In this document: positions 28,254 to 36,271 of the stretch, in pieces
How the letters are laid out: every line of letters starts with the position of its first letter
Numbering within the stretch: the first letter of the stretch is position 1
Assembly: GCA_016124495.1 (NCBI GenBank)
Contig: WGNP01000013.1
Location: 62,001 to 126,000, forward strand
Length of the DNA stretch: 64,000 nt
Origin: Hyphomonas sp.
GTDB taxonomy: Bacteria > Pseudomonadota > Alphaproteobacteria > Caulobacterales > Hyphomonadaceae
Reading direction: 5' to 3'
The notes under the pieces: model-generated
What the model was told of the DNA's origin: nothing
The model's input: only the letters and a program-made list of their open reading frames with translations
Databases searched by the model: none
Translations under genes and position numbers: made by a program

Positions 28254-28940
28254 ATGTCGACCAGGAAACACATTCTCATCGTCGATGACGAGGCTGACTT
28301 CCGCGACACGCTCTCTGAACAGTTCGAACTCAGCGAGGGCTTTCAGGTTACAAACGCGGGGACCGGAGAAGAGGCGTTGACGCTCGCCGCTGCCCAGCGC
28401 GTCGACATCATCGTGCTGGATGTTGACATGCCTGGCATCAACGGCATCGAGACCTGCAAGCGCCTTCGCGCCGCCGGTATCCGTGCGCCGATCATCATGC
28501 TGACGGGCCGCACCGGTGAGGCCGACACGGTCGCCGGCCTCGACGCCGGCGCCAATGACTACGCGGCCAAGCCGTTCACCTTCTCGGTTCTGCTTGCCCG
28601 CGTACGCGCCCAGCTGCGCAGCTTCGAGCAGACAGAAGACGCGACCTTCGAGATCGGCCCCTACGAGTTCCGCCCCTCAACCAAGACGCTGCGCACGAAG
28701 GAAGGCAAACGCATCCGGCTGACGGAGAAGGAAACAGAGATCCTGAAATACCTCTACCGGGCAGGGGGGAGAGCGGTCGCGCGCGAGACGCTGCTGTCAG
28801 AAGTCTGGGGCTATAACGCCGCCGTTACTACCCATACACTGGAGACCCACATCTACCGCCTCCGCCAGAAGGTCGAGCCCGACCCCGGCAATGCACGCCT
28901 GCTGATGACCGATCCGGGTGGGTACCGTCTTCAGGTCTAG
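28254..28940 (+). CDS. cenR: OmpR-family response regulator, CenR-like
   Basis: A 228-residue two-component regulator. The receiver has the acidic pair DD at 11-12, the phosphoacceptor Asp56 in LDVDMPG, Thr84 and Lys106 in AAKPF. The winged-helix domain follows IGPYEFRP and contains LTEKETEILKYLYRAGG, then VWGYNAAVTTHTLETHIYRLRQKVEPDPGNARLL. The exact HTLETHIYRLRQK run and overall sequence resemble CenR, the essential envelope regulator of Caulobacter, but I cannot compare it directly. No kinase lies nearby. The ATG at 28254 follows a GTG; AAGGA sits 8 bases upstream. The stop overlaps that of xth by four bases. Confidence 0.7.
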   Translation: MSTRKHILIVDDEADFRDTLSEQFELSEGFQVTNAGTGEEALTLAAAQRVDIIVLDVDMPGINGIETCKRLRAAGIRAPIIMLTGRTGEADTVAGLDAGANDYAAKPFTFSVLLARVRAQLRSFEQTEDATFEIGPYEFRPSTKTLRTKEGKRIRLTEKETEILKYLYRAGGRAVARETLLSEVWGYNAAVTTHTLETHIYRLRQKVEPDPGNARLLMTDPGGYRLQV

Positions 28941-29746
28941 GCCTTCACCTGAACGCTGATCGGCGCATGATCGGACGGCTTCCAGCCGCCGCGCCAGGCA
29001 AGATGCACCCGGTAGCTGTCGACCTTCGTATCGCTGAGCGCTTCCTTGTTCGCCCAGATATGGTCCAGCCGCCGGCCCTTGTTGGCGGCAGCCCAGTCGG
29101 CCGCGCGGTAGCTCCACCAGGTGTAGAGTTTGTGCTCGGCCGGAACGGCGAGGCGAGCGATATCCTCGAACCCGGCGAATTTCCGCCCGTCTTCCAGCCG
29201 CTGGGTTTCTTCCGGTGTGTGCGAGACGATCCCCAGCAGCTGCTTGTGTGACCAGACATCATGCTCGTGCGGCGCAACGTTCAGGTCGCCGACGAGAATG
29301 CGCGGCGCGCCCTTTTTGAGCTTCGCGTAGCCGGGGCCCAGACGGTCCAGGAAATCGAGCTTGTGGGCGAACTTCTCGTTCACCGCCGCGTCCGGCACAT
29401 CGCCGCCGGCCGGCAGGTAGATGTTGTGGATCTCGAGCCCCGATCTGAGCCGCGCGGCAATCACGCGCGCATGATTCTCGCGGCAGAGGTCCGGCGACTC
29501 AACCAGCTCGATCGGCGTGCGCGAGGCAATCGCTACGCCCGCATGTCCGCCGCGCTGCCCGCGCATCAGAACATGAGCAAAGCCCATCTCCTTGAACGCC
29601 TTCAGAGGAAACTCGGCGTCCTGGCACTTGGTTTCCTGAAGGCAGATTACGTCCGGCTTCTCGGCCGCGACAAAGCCTTCGACGTTCGGCGCACGAAGGC
29701 GCACCGAGTTGATGTTCCAGCTGACGATTCTGAGTGGTTTGGGCAT
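28937..29746 (-). CDS. xth: Exodeoxyribonuclease III
   Basis: A 269-residue AP endonuclease/exonuclease of the EEP superfamily. Motifs in order: RIVSWNINSVR at the start, CLQETKCQDAEFP with the metal glutamate, NIYLPAGGD, GDLNVAPHEHDVW, and the C-terminal SDHAPI with the catalytic aspartate and histidine. It repairs abasic sites. I chose the ATG at 29746; the frame is open for 52 further codons upstream without homology. It converges on cenR. Confidence 0.92.
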   Translation of the reverse strand: MPKPLRIVSWNINSVRLRAPNVEGFVAAEKPDVICLQETKCQDAEFPLKAFKEMGFAHVLMRGQRGGHAGVAIASRTPIELVESPDLCRENHARVIAARLRSGLEIHNIYLPAGGDVPDAAVNEKFAHKLDFLDRLGPGYAKLKKGAPRILVGDLNVAPHEHDVWSHKQLLGIVSHTPEETQRLEDGRKFAGFEDIARLAVPAEHKLYTWWSYRAADWAAANKGRRLDHIWANKEALSDTKVDSYRVHLAWRGGWKPSDHAPISVQVKA

Positions 29747-30040
29747 CCGGATGGAGTAGAGCCCCGGCCCGGAAAGCGAAACCCGGTTCTTGGGCAAAGG
29801 CGTGAAAATTCGGAATCCGGCCGCAGACGCCAACGCGCCCGAACGCGGGGAGTTCGGGCGCGCCGGACGCTTTTGACGGCGTCTTTGATGTGACCGTGGC
29901 AAGTTGCCACTGGTCTCGGCGGATCGGAAGGTTCGCAGCGGGGGGTCAATGCTGCGCTGGGTTTCCTTGCCGCCGATAGTGGCAATAATGTCACTTCCGA
30001 TCGGGTTCGCAAGTTAATTGAAGGTAACTCCGGGCGCCGG
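29747..30040. other. Gene-free stretch with several inverted repeats
   Basis: This 294-base gap separates xth from lolA. It contains an 11-bp hairpin (29834-29862, arms CGCGCCCGAAC), the perfect dyad GTGGCAAGTTGCCAC (29896-29910), and the related imperfect dyad GTGGCAATAATGTCAC (29979-29994). The latter two may be operators for xth, which reads leftward from here. No reading frame with homology was seen. Confidence 0.5.
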
Positions 30041-30697
30041 TCAGCGGTTGTCGAAATCCTTGAGAATGAACAGGCGCGGGTTGAGCTTGGTGCCCGTTTC
30101 AATGCCGCTCAGCAGCACTGATGTGCGTCCACCATTGGCATCGACCGTCCGCCAGCCGGTTAGCGCATTGTCTGCCAGTACCACGGTCAGCGTGCCGTCC
30201 ATCTCGCCAGTTTTGTCACGCACCGTGATGCTCGTCTGGTCACCCATACGGCGCACATCCACCACTTCGGCTTCTTTCTCGAAATCGAGAGTGCTTGACA
30301 GCAAAAGCGACAGCGGCGTTGAGGCGAGCGGCACCCGGTCGGTCGTCTCGAGGTCGGAATCCTGCAGCGCCACGGTCGTCCCGTCGCTGACCAGCACCAG
30401 CGGCACCGGATCATCATAGTCAAACCGCACCTTGCCGGGCCGCGACAGCGCAAACTGGCCCGTGGAGTAGGAGCCATCCGGCGAGTACTGCTCGAACTTG
30501 CCCCGCGCCGTTTTCACGGCCGCGAGCGCTTTGGCGGCTTCCTTAAGCAGTTTCGAGCGGTCAGCGGCAGTCAGCGGCGCAGCGGCCGGGGCAGGGGCCG
30601 AAACGGAAGGGCTGGTCGGGGCCTGTTTCAGGCCCATCGTCAGCGGCGCGCCCATGATGAGGGCGGCGGCGCTGATGCTGGCGATCAAGTTCATCAT
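30041..30697 (-). CDS. lolA: Outer-membrane lipoprotein carrier protein LolA
   Basis: A 218-residue periplasmic protein with an N-terminal signal region and an alanine/proline-rich linker to about residue 50. The LolA core follows: ARGKFEQYSPDGSYSTGQFALSRPGKVRFDYDDP, then VLVSDGTTVALQDSDLETTDRVPLASTPLSLLLS. It carries lipoproteins from the inner to the outer membrane. In alphaproteobacteria it usually lies near ftsK and xth, and both are close here although not adjacent. It diverges from the thioredoxin gene over about 195 bases. Confidence 0.9.
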   Translation of the reverse strand: MMNLIASISAAALIMGAPLTMGLKQAPTSPSVSAPAPAAAPLTAADRSKLLKEAAKALAAVKTARGKFEQYSPDGSYSTGQFALSRPGKVRFDYDDPVPLVLVSDGTTVALQDSDLETTDRVPLASTPLSLLLSSTLDFEKEAEVVDVRRMGDQTSITVRDKTGEMDGTLTVVLADNALTGWRTVDANGGRTSVLLSGIETGTKLNPRLFILKDFDNR

Positions 30698-30892
30698 GTG
30701 TCGGGTCTCCTTGTGACCTTGAGCCGGGATTTACAGGTAGGCGCCTGAACCCAGGCTAAACAGGGCAGTTGGCTCGCGTTTATGCAATAACCTGCGCCGA
30801 CCCCGGGTGCACCAGTGCCTACTGCTTGCAGATTTTCCGCCGGCATCCCATCTTGCCGCCTGAAACTCACGGTATCGCAAGGGACACCCGAC

Positions 30893-31780
30893 ATGGCCAC
30901 CGCAGGTCTGCAACACACATCGGACGGCACCGACCAGGGCTTCATGGCTGATGTGGTCGAAGCCTCCATGACCCAGCCGGTCATCGTCGACTTCTGGGCC
31001 CCCTGGTGCGGGCCCTGCCGCACTCTTGGCCCTGTCCTCGAGCGCGTCGTCGAGGGCAAAAAAGGCGCGGTGAAACTCGTTAAAATCAACACCGAAGAGC
31101 ACAATGCCTATGCCAGCCAGCTTGGCGTGCGTTCAATCCCGGCCGTCTACGCCTTCCACAAGGGCCGCCCGGTCGACGGCTTCATGGGCGCGCTGCCGGA
31201 ATCGCAGGTCACCGCCTTCATCGAACGCCTCCTTGGCGGCACCGACAATTCGCAGGTCATCGCCGAAGCCCTCAGCCAGGCCGAAGCCGCCAGCCAGGCC
31301 GGCGACATTCCGCTTGCCGCCGAAATCTATGCCGCCGTAATCCAGGAAGATCCTGAAAACACCGCCGCCATCGCCGGTCTTGCCCGCTGCTACCTCGCCA
31401 ATGGCGATACCGAACGCGCTCTTGCCACGCTGGAGATGGTGCCTCCTGCCAGGAAGAATGAAAGCGTCGTCAAAAGCGTCCGCCTCGCCATCGAGATGGC
31501 CGCCGATGCCCCGGCGCCGACCGAGCTGGACGCGGCCCTTTCCGCCGTCAGCGCTAATCCGGGCGACCATGCCAGGCGCTACGAGCTCGCCGAACAGTAC
31601 GCCGCTGCGGGCCGCTACAAGGACGCCGCCGACCACCTGCTGATCATCCTCACCGCCAAGCTCGGCTGGGAAGACGGCAAGGCGAAGACGAAACTGCTGC
31701 AGGTCTTCGAGGCCGCCGGCCCGGCTGACCCCGTCACCATCGAAGGCCGCCGGCGTCTCGCTTCGCTGATGTTTGCCTGA
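30893..31780 (+). CDS. Thioredoxin with TPR-like C-terminal domain (CnoX/YbbN type)
   Basis: A 295-residue cytoplasmic protein: an N-terminal thioredoxin domain with the active site WCGPC (residues 38-42) and RSIPAVYAFHKGRPVDGFMGALPE, then helical repeats from about residue 125 (ALSQAEAASQAGDIPLAAEIYAAVIQEDPEN and similar). The layout is that of CnoX/YbbN, a chaperone-linked holdase active under oxidative stress. The start at 30893 fits the family; an earlier frame start has no support. It heads a plus-strand run with the Lon-N protein, trm112 and DUF971. Confidence 0.9.
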   Translation: MATAGLQHTSDGTDQGFMADVVEASMTQPVIVDFWAPWCGPCRTLGPVLERVVEGKKGAVKLVKINTEEHNAYASQLGVRSIPAVYAFHKGRPVDGFMGALPESQVTAFIERLLGGTDNSQVIAEALSQAEAASQAGDIPLAAEIYAAVIQEDPENTAAIAGLARCYLANGDTERALATLEMVPPARKNESVVKSVRLAIEMAADAPAPTELDAALSAVSANPGDHARRYELAEQYAAAGRYKDAADHLLIILTAKLGWEDGKAKTKLLQVFEAAGPADPVTIEGRRRLASLMFA

Positions 31781-31828
31781 TCGGGCAATCGCCCCACCTT
31801 CTGTCCAGAAAAGCCGGAAGGGCCTGAC

Positions 31829-32473
31829 ATGTCGCATTACCGAAAGACCGCAGACCTGCCGGAGGCTATCCCCGTATTCCCGCTGCCGGGGGCATTGCTC
31901 TTCCCGCGCTGTGAACTGCCGCTCAACATCTTCGAGCCGCGCTATCTCAACATGTTCGATGACGCGATGCGCGGCCACCGGCTGATCGGCATGATCCAGT
32001 CGCTCGGCGGCGCGCGCGAGCGTCCGGACATTGCCCGTGTTGGCTGCGCCGGCCGCATCACCAGCTACGCTGAGACCGATGACGGCCGCTATCTCGTCAC
32101 CCTTACGGGCATCTGCCGCTTCGCCGTGAAGCAGGAACTTGCCGTCACCACGCCTTACCGGCAGGTCAGCCCCGGATGGGACGCCTTTGCCGCCGATCTT
32201 TATCCTGCGTCCGAGGACGGCCTGCCGGACCGCAGCGAGCTGATCCTGTCGCTGCGCACGTACGCCGCCACCCACGGCCTTCAGGCGGACTGGGGCGCGG
32301 TCGAAGACGCGCCGATGGAAACGCTTGTAGACGCCCTCGCTGCCGGTTGCCCGTTCCCCGCGCCAGAGAAGCAGGCGCTGCTCGAAGCGGTGAGCCTCGC
32401 GGACCGCGCCCGCACGCTGATCGCCCTGATGGCGATGAGCGCCAGTGGCGGTCACGATGGCCCCTTGCAATAG
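31829..32473 (+). CDS. Lon N-terminal-domain protein
   Basis: A 214-residue free-standing Lon substrate-binding (LAN) domain without the ATPase or protease parts. The start [34 protein letters not shown] and MIQSLGG are typical, with [28 protein letters not shown] following. In alphaproteobacteria it commonly follows a YbbN-type thioredoxin and precedes trm112, as here. A helper role in substrate delivery to proteolysis is possible but unproved. Confidence 0.9.
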   Translation: MSHYRKTADLPEAIPVFPLPGALLFPRCELPLNIFEPRYLNMFDDAMRGHRLIGMIQSLGGARERPDIARVGCAGRITSYAETDDGRYLVTLTGICRFAVKQELAVTTPYRQVSPGWDAFAADLYPASEDGLPDRSELILSLRTYAATHGLQADWGAVEDAPMETLVDALAAGCPFPAPEKQALLEAVSLADRARTLIALMAMSASGGHDGPLQ

Positions 32474-32481
32474 AGACCGTC

Positions 32482-32754
32482 ATGAGCGCGCCTGATGCTC
32501 CCGCCGAATTCATGCCGAACGGCGTCGATCCGCGCCTGCTCGAGCTGCTGATCTGCCCGGTCACACGCCAGCCGCTGGTCTATGACCGCGCCGCCAATGA
32601 GCTGATCTCCGCTAAGGCGCGTCTCGCCTATCCGATCCGCGGCGGCATTCCGATCATGCTGGAAGAAGAAGCCCGCGACATGGACGTTTTGCCGGGTCTT
32701 TCAGGCGGCGCGGACGAAGCATCGGGTGTTCAGGAAACAGGGGAGGGGACATGA
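32482..32754 (+). CDS. Trm112-family protein
   Basis: A 90-residue protein containing [25 protein letters not shown] and [18 protein letters not shown]. This is the YcaR/Trm112 fold, a small partner of methyltransferases or other enzymes, in which the four zinc cysteines are reduced to one CP here, as in most bacteria. The ATG at 32482 is 8 bases after the Lon-N gene stop. Its stop overlaps the next start by four bases. Confidence 0.88.
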   Translation: MSAPDAPAEFMPNGVDPRLLELLICPVTRQPLVYDRAANELISAKARLAYPIRGGIPIMLEEEARDMDVLPGLSGGADEASGVQETGEGT

Positions 32755-33056
32755 CCGCTCCCGCCTGGCCCGCGCGCCTCACTTTCCGCGCCGGCGCGCA
32801 GGAACTCGTCGCCGAATTCGATGACGGCAAGTCTGGACGCGTGCCCTACAAGCGCCTGCGCGAGGAAAGTCCGTCCGCGGAAGTCCAGGGCCACGGCCGC
32901 GGACCTAAGCCGCCGCAAAAGCCTGTGCCGGAGGACATCCGTGTCCTGAAAGCCGAACCCGTCGGACGCTACGCCCTGCGCCTCTTCTTCTCCGACGGCC
33001 ATTCCAGCGGGCTCTACACCTGGAACATCCTCCGCGCCCTGACGGTCGGCGACTAG
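32751..33056 (+). CDS. DUF971 protein (gamma-butyrobetaine hydroxylase-like N-terminal domain)
   Basis: A 101-residue single-domain protein. The pattern [17 protein letters not shown]-like start (here [19 protein letters not shown]), followed by [20 protein letters not shown] and [21 protein letters not shown], is diagnostic of DUF971. The domain binds a zinc ion in longer enzymes and occurs alone in many proteobacteria with an iron-sulfur-linked role proposed. The start overlaps the trm112 stop (ATGA). Confidence 0.88.
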   Translation: MTAPAWPARLTFRAGAQELVAEFDDGKSGRVPYKRLREESPSAEVQGHGRGPKPPQKPVPEDIRVLKAEPVGRYALRLFFSDGHSSGLYTWNILRALTVGD

Positions 33057-33128
33057 CCACGCGGCCGGCAGTGTGCCGCCCGTGCTTTGGCTTCGCTCAG
33101 GATAAGCTGCGCGGCTTGGTGAGGGATG

Positions 33129-34367
33129 CTACCGCATCAGGCTCGGAAGATGTGCCTGGTCCGCGCTCGCCTGCCGGGCCAGCGCCCGGCGCAGAGGCGC
33201 GATCCGATTGGCTGCCGTCAGGGCGAGGCCGCGCAAGCCTTTCAGCAGCCCGTTGTCATTCGAGAAGGCCCGGTCGATCAGGTCCATTCCCATCGCGGTC
33301 GCCGCCGCATCGAACCGCCGCCAGTCCTGATATTGCGCAAGCACTGTATCGCTGCCGGGGTCGAGCCCGGTCTCGCGCGCGCTGGTCATCACATCCACCA
33401 GCGCGCCGACATCCTTGAAGCCGAGGTTCAGGCCCTGGCCCGCCAGCGGATTGATCCGCCGCGCCGCGTCTCCCAGCAGCGCCGTGCGCGGGCCCACCAT
33501 CTTTTCGGCAATCTGCATCACCAGCGGATAGGAGAGAGGAGGCCCGTCCATGCGCATCTCGCCTGCGAAGTCTGCAAAGCGCGCGTTCAGTTCGGCCTCG
33601 ATCTGGTTCTTCGGCAGTTTTGCCAGCGTCTCGGCGGCGCCGGCCTTCATGTACCATGCAAGGTTGGCGCGGTCGCCCGGCAGGGGGAGGGTCGCGAACG
33701 GACCCTCCGGCGTAAACAGCTGCCGGGCGATACCGTGATGCGGGCGGCTCAGGGTCACGTCGGCCGCGAAGACGGATTTGCCATAGCTTCGCCCTTCGGT
33801 CCGCAGGCCGAGGCTGTTGCGGACCGCTGAGTGAATTCCATCGCAGGCGGCCACCAGTCCCGCTCGGACCATGCGTCCGTCTTCCAGCGAGATTTCAGCG
33901 CCCGCCGGGCCCGTTGTCATGCCGGAAAACCTGGCGCCGCGCAGCCAGGTCAGGCCGGGCACCTCCGCCGTCTGGCGGTCCAGGGCTGCCTGAAGCGCGC
34001 CGGCTGGCACCATCTGGCCCAGCGGTTCACCGTTTGGGTCCCGGTCCAGGTCCTCTGCCGAGAAGGCCGCATGCGGCGCGCCGAACCAGTGGGTGCCGCC
34101 GTCTTCCGCGTCGAGGCCGTTGAGGGGTGTAGTCTGGCCGGCAAGCTCGGGCCCAATCCCCGTCGCCATGAGCAGGCGCCAGCTTCCCCGCACGACGGCG
34201 AAAGTCCTTGTATCTGTTGAATTCTCATCCGTCGACGGCCGGCCGTCGATGAGCGTTACGGTAAACCCCGCCTGCGCGGCGAGGATCGCCAGGGATGTGC
34301 CGACAGGCCCCGCACCAATGACCGCGAGTTCACAGGGGCCGGGGGGGGCGAGGCGTGTTTGCGACAT
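33129..34367 (-). CDS. UbiH/UbiF-family FAD monooxygenase (ubiquinone synthesis)
   Basis: A 412-residue flavoprotein hydroxylase. The N-terminal AVIGAGPVGTSLAILAA binds the FAD adenosine, LVAACDGIHSAVRNSLG is the DG motif, and LLGDAARRINPLAGQGLNLGFKDV is the GD motif. These belong to the UbiH/UbiF/VisC group that hydroxylates the ubiquinone ring at different positions; which position is not readable. The start at 34367 gives a standard N-terminus although no clear Shine-Dalgarno sequence precedes it. It diverges from amt over 217 bases. Confidence 0.88.
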   Translation of the reverse strand: MSQTRLAPPGPCELAVIGAGPVGTSLAILAAQAGFTVTLIDGRPSTDENSTDTRTFAVVRGSWRLLMATGIGPELAGQTTPLNGLDAEDGGTHWFGAPHAAFSAEDLDRDPNGEPLGQMVPAGALQAALDRQTAEVPGLTWLRGARFSGMTTGPAGAEISLEDGRMVRAGLVAACDGIHSAVRNSLGLRTEGRSYGKSVFAADVTLSRPHHGIARQLFTPEGPFATLPLPGDRANLAWYMKAGAAETLAKLPKNQIEAELNARFADFAGEMRMDGPPLSYPLVMQIAEKMVGPRTALLGDAARRINPLAGQGLNLGFKDVGALVDVMTSARETGLDPGSDTVLAQYQDWRRFDAAATAMGMDLIDRAFSNDNGLLKGLRGLALTAANRIAPLRRALARQASADQAHLPSLMR

Positions 34368-34584
34368 TTGAAAGAGGTAGCGGTGCTGCACCGCGGCGTC
34401 CAGCGGTGGCACTGAATTGGGCGTTTGGCCGCAAGCGTGCACAAGCTTTAACCAACGCCCCCAGGAATCAGCTCCGCCCTAGGACTGCTGTGCGACTTTT
34501 ACGGGCAGCCGAAATCATATCGGGTCCGGGAGAGCGCGGGGGGTCCCGGCTCTGCAGGACTGCAACAGACAGAAGGAGGGGCCA

Positions 34585-36042
34585 ATGGGCCAATTGACTG
34601 GACGATGGATCCGCGGGGCCTTGCTTGCTCCGCTGCCAATGCTCGCGGCGGGAGCAGCATGGGCGCAGGAAGCGGGGATCACCCTGCCGGAGCCGACCGT
34701 AGATAAGGGCGACGTCACGTGGATGATGGTCTCTACGATGGTCGTGTTCCTGATGATCATCCCAGGCCTTGCTCTGTTCTACAGCGGTCTCGTGCGGACC
34801 AAGAACGCGCTCTCGGTTCTCATGCAGGTCGGCACGGTCACAGTGATCGGCATGATCCTCTGGGCGCTCGTCGGTTACTCGCTGGCCTTCACCACCGGCC
34901 CTTCGGCCACCCTCGACCAATTCATCGGCGGCACTGCGCGTCTGTTCCTCAACGACGCCGGAACCGATCTCTCGGATAACCTCGTCGCGACCTTCTCGAC
35001 AGGCATCTACCTGCCGGAACTGGTCTTCGTCGTCTTCCAGATGACCTTCGCCTGTATCACCGCCTCGCTCGTTCTCGGCGGTCTTGCCGAGCGCGTAAAG
35101 TTCACCGGCGTCGTGCTCTTCGCGATCATCTGGCCGCTCCTTGTATACTACCCGATGGCCCACATGGTCTGGTGGTGGCCGGGTCCCGACCTCGTTGCCA
35201 GCGGCACGCCTGCCGTCGGCGGCTTCATCTGGAATTTCGGCGCCCTCGATTTTGCCGGCGGTACCGTCGTCCACATCAACTCGGGTATCGCGGCCCTCAT
35301 CGGTGCCATCGTTCTCGGCAAGCGCATGGGCTACAAGAAAGAGCCGATGCCACCCCACTCGCTGATGATGGTCCTGATTGGCACCGGCCTGCTCTGGTTC
35401 GGCTGGTTCGGCTTTAACGCAGGCTCGAACCTCGAGTCGAACTACTACTCCGTCCTCGCTATGGCCAACACCTTCCTGGCCCCGGCCGCTGCAGGCTTCG
35501 CGTGGGTCATGACCGAGTGGCTGACGCGCGGCAAAGCCAGCCTTCTCGGCCTCTGCTCCGGCATCGTGGCCGGCCTTGTTGCCGTCACCCCGGCCGCTGG
35601 CTTTGCCGGCCCGGTCGGCGCCATCATCCTCGGCCTGATCGCCGGCCCGGTCTGCCTGTTCGCCTGTTCGGCGCTCAAGTCGGCCCTCGGCTATGACGAC
35701 GCGCTCGACGTGTTCGGCATCCACGGCATCGGCGGCATCATCGGCGCCATCGCCACCGGCTTCCTCGTCAACCCCGCCTGGGGCGGCGCCGGCGTCGTTG
35801 ACTATGTGAGCTGCAACGAGGCAGGTGCGGTCCTCTCGGTCTGCCCGGTCGCAACGTACAACCTCGCAACCCAGGTCACCGCTCAGATCAAGGGTGTGCT
35901 CGTCACGCTCGTCTGGTCCGGCGTCGGCAGCCTGATTGTCTTCGGTGCCTTGAAAGTCCTCGGCCTCCTCCGCGTTAAGGAAGAGGAAGAGCAGGAAGGC
36001 CTCGACATCACCTCGCACGGCGAAGCGGCCTATCACAGCTGA
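34585..36042 (+). CDS. amt: Ammonium transporter Amt
   Basis: A 485-residue membrane protein with an N-terminal signal-like segment (cleaved after about AAWAQ), then 11 predicted helices. Amt landmarks: MMVSTMVVFLMIIPGLALFYSGLVR, the KNALSVLMQ loop, GTVVHINSG with the first pore histidine region, and DVFGIHGIGGIIGA with the second. A strong AGGAGG precedes the ATG. No glnK regulator gene adjoins it, which is unusual for amt. A strong intrinsic terminator follows. Confidence 0.94.
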   Translation: MGQLTGRWIRGALLAPLPMLAAGAAWAQEAGITLPEPTVDKGDVTWMMVSTMVVFLMIIPGLALFYSGLVRTKNALSVLMQVGTVTVIGMILWALVGYSLAFTTGPSATLDQFIGGTARLFLNDAGTDLSDNLVATFSTGIYLPELVFVVFQMTFACITASLVLGGLAERVKFTGVVLFAIIWPLLVYYPMAHMVWWWPGPDLVASGTPAVGGFIWNFGALDFAGGTVVHINSGIAALIGAIVLGKRMGYKKEPMPPHSLMMVLIGTGLLWFGWFGFNAGSNLESNYYSVLAMANTFLAPAAAGFAWVMTEWLTRGKASLLGLCSGIVAGLVAVTPAAGFAGPVGAIILGLIAGPVCLFACSALKSALGYDDALDVFGIHGIGGIIGAIATGFLVNPAWGGAGVVDYVSCNEAGAVLSVCPVATYNLATQVTAQIKGVLVTLVWSGVGSLIVFGALKVLGLLRVKEEEEQEGLDITSHGEAAYHS

Positions 36043-36065
36043 GCCCGGCTTGCCGAAATCCATCT

Positions 36066-36096
36066 GGGGCCGCGGACACGTTCCGCGGCCCCTTTT
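36066..36096 (+). terminator. Intrinsic terminator of amt
   Basis: A perfect 11-bp stem (arms GGGGCCGCGGA and TCCGCGGCCCC) around a CACGT loop, followed by TTTT, 23 bases after the amt stop. It is a canonical Rho-independent terminator. Confidence 0.85.
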
Positions 36097-36271
36097 CATT
36101 GCGCCGCAACCGTCATTCGCCGTGACAGAAATTTATGCTCGCCGGATTCCAGCAGATTCCGGCCTTCCGGGCCAAAAAACCTTCGAATTCCACAGGCCGC
36201 GTTTGCGGCATGTTAAGCCTAACAGGCGACACCTGACGCTTCGTACCCCGCCACTACCGGAGCATCCCCTC

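Noticed and set aside
33060-33128. Sequence CTTCGCTCAGGATAAG between DUF971 and the ubiH-type gene, resembling dispersed palindromic repeats of marine bacteria
   Set aside because: No second copy was found in the window (27540-27610 has only a loose similarity), so a repeat family cannot be supported.
34449-34459. CtrA half-site (TTAACC) upstream of amt
   Set aside because: The second half-site is missing; single TTAA half-sites are expected by chance.
34468-36099. A 543-codon frame on the minus strand opposite amt
   Set aside because: Highly acidic and histidine-rich antisense translation of a membrane protein; no homology and no start context.
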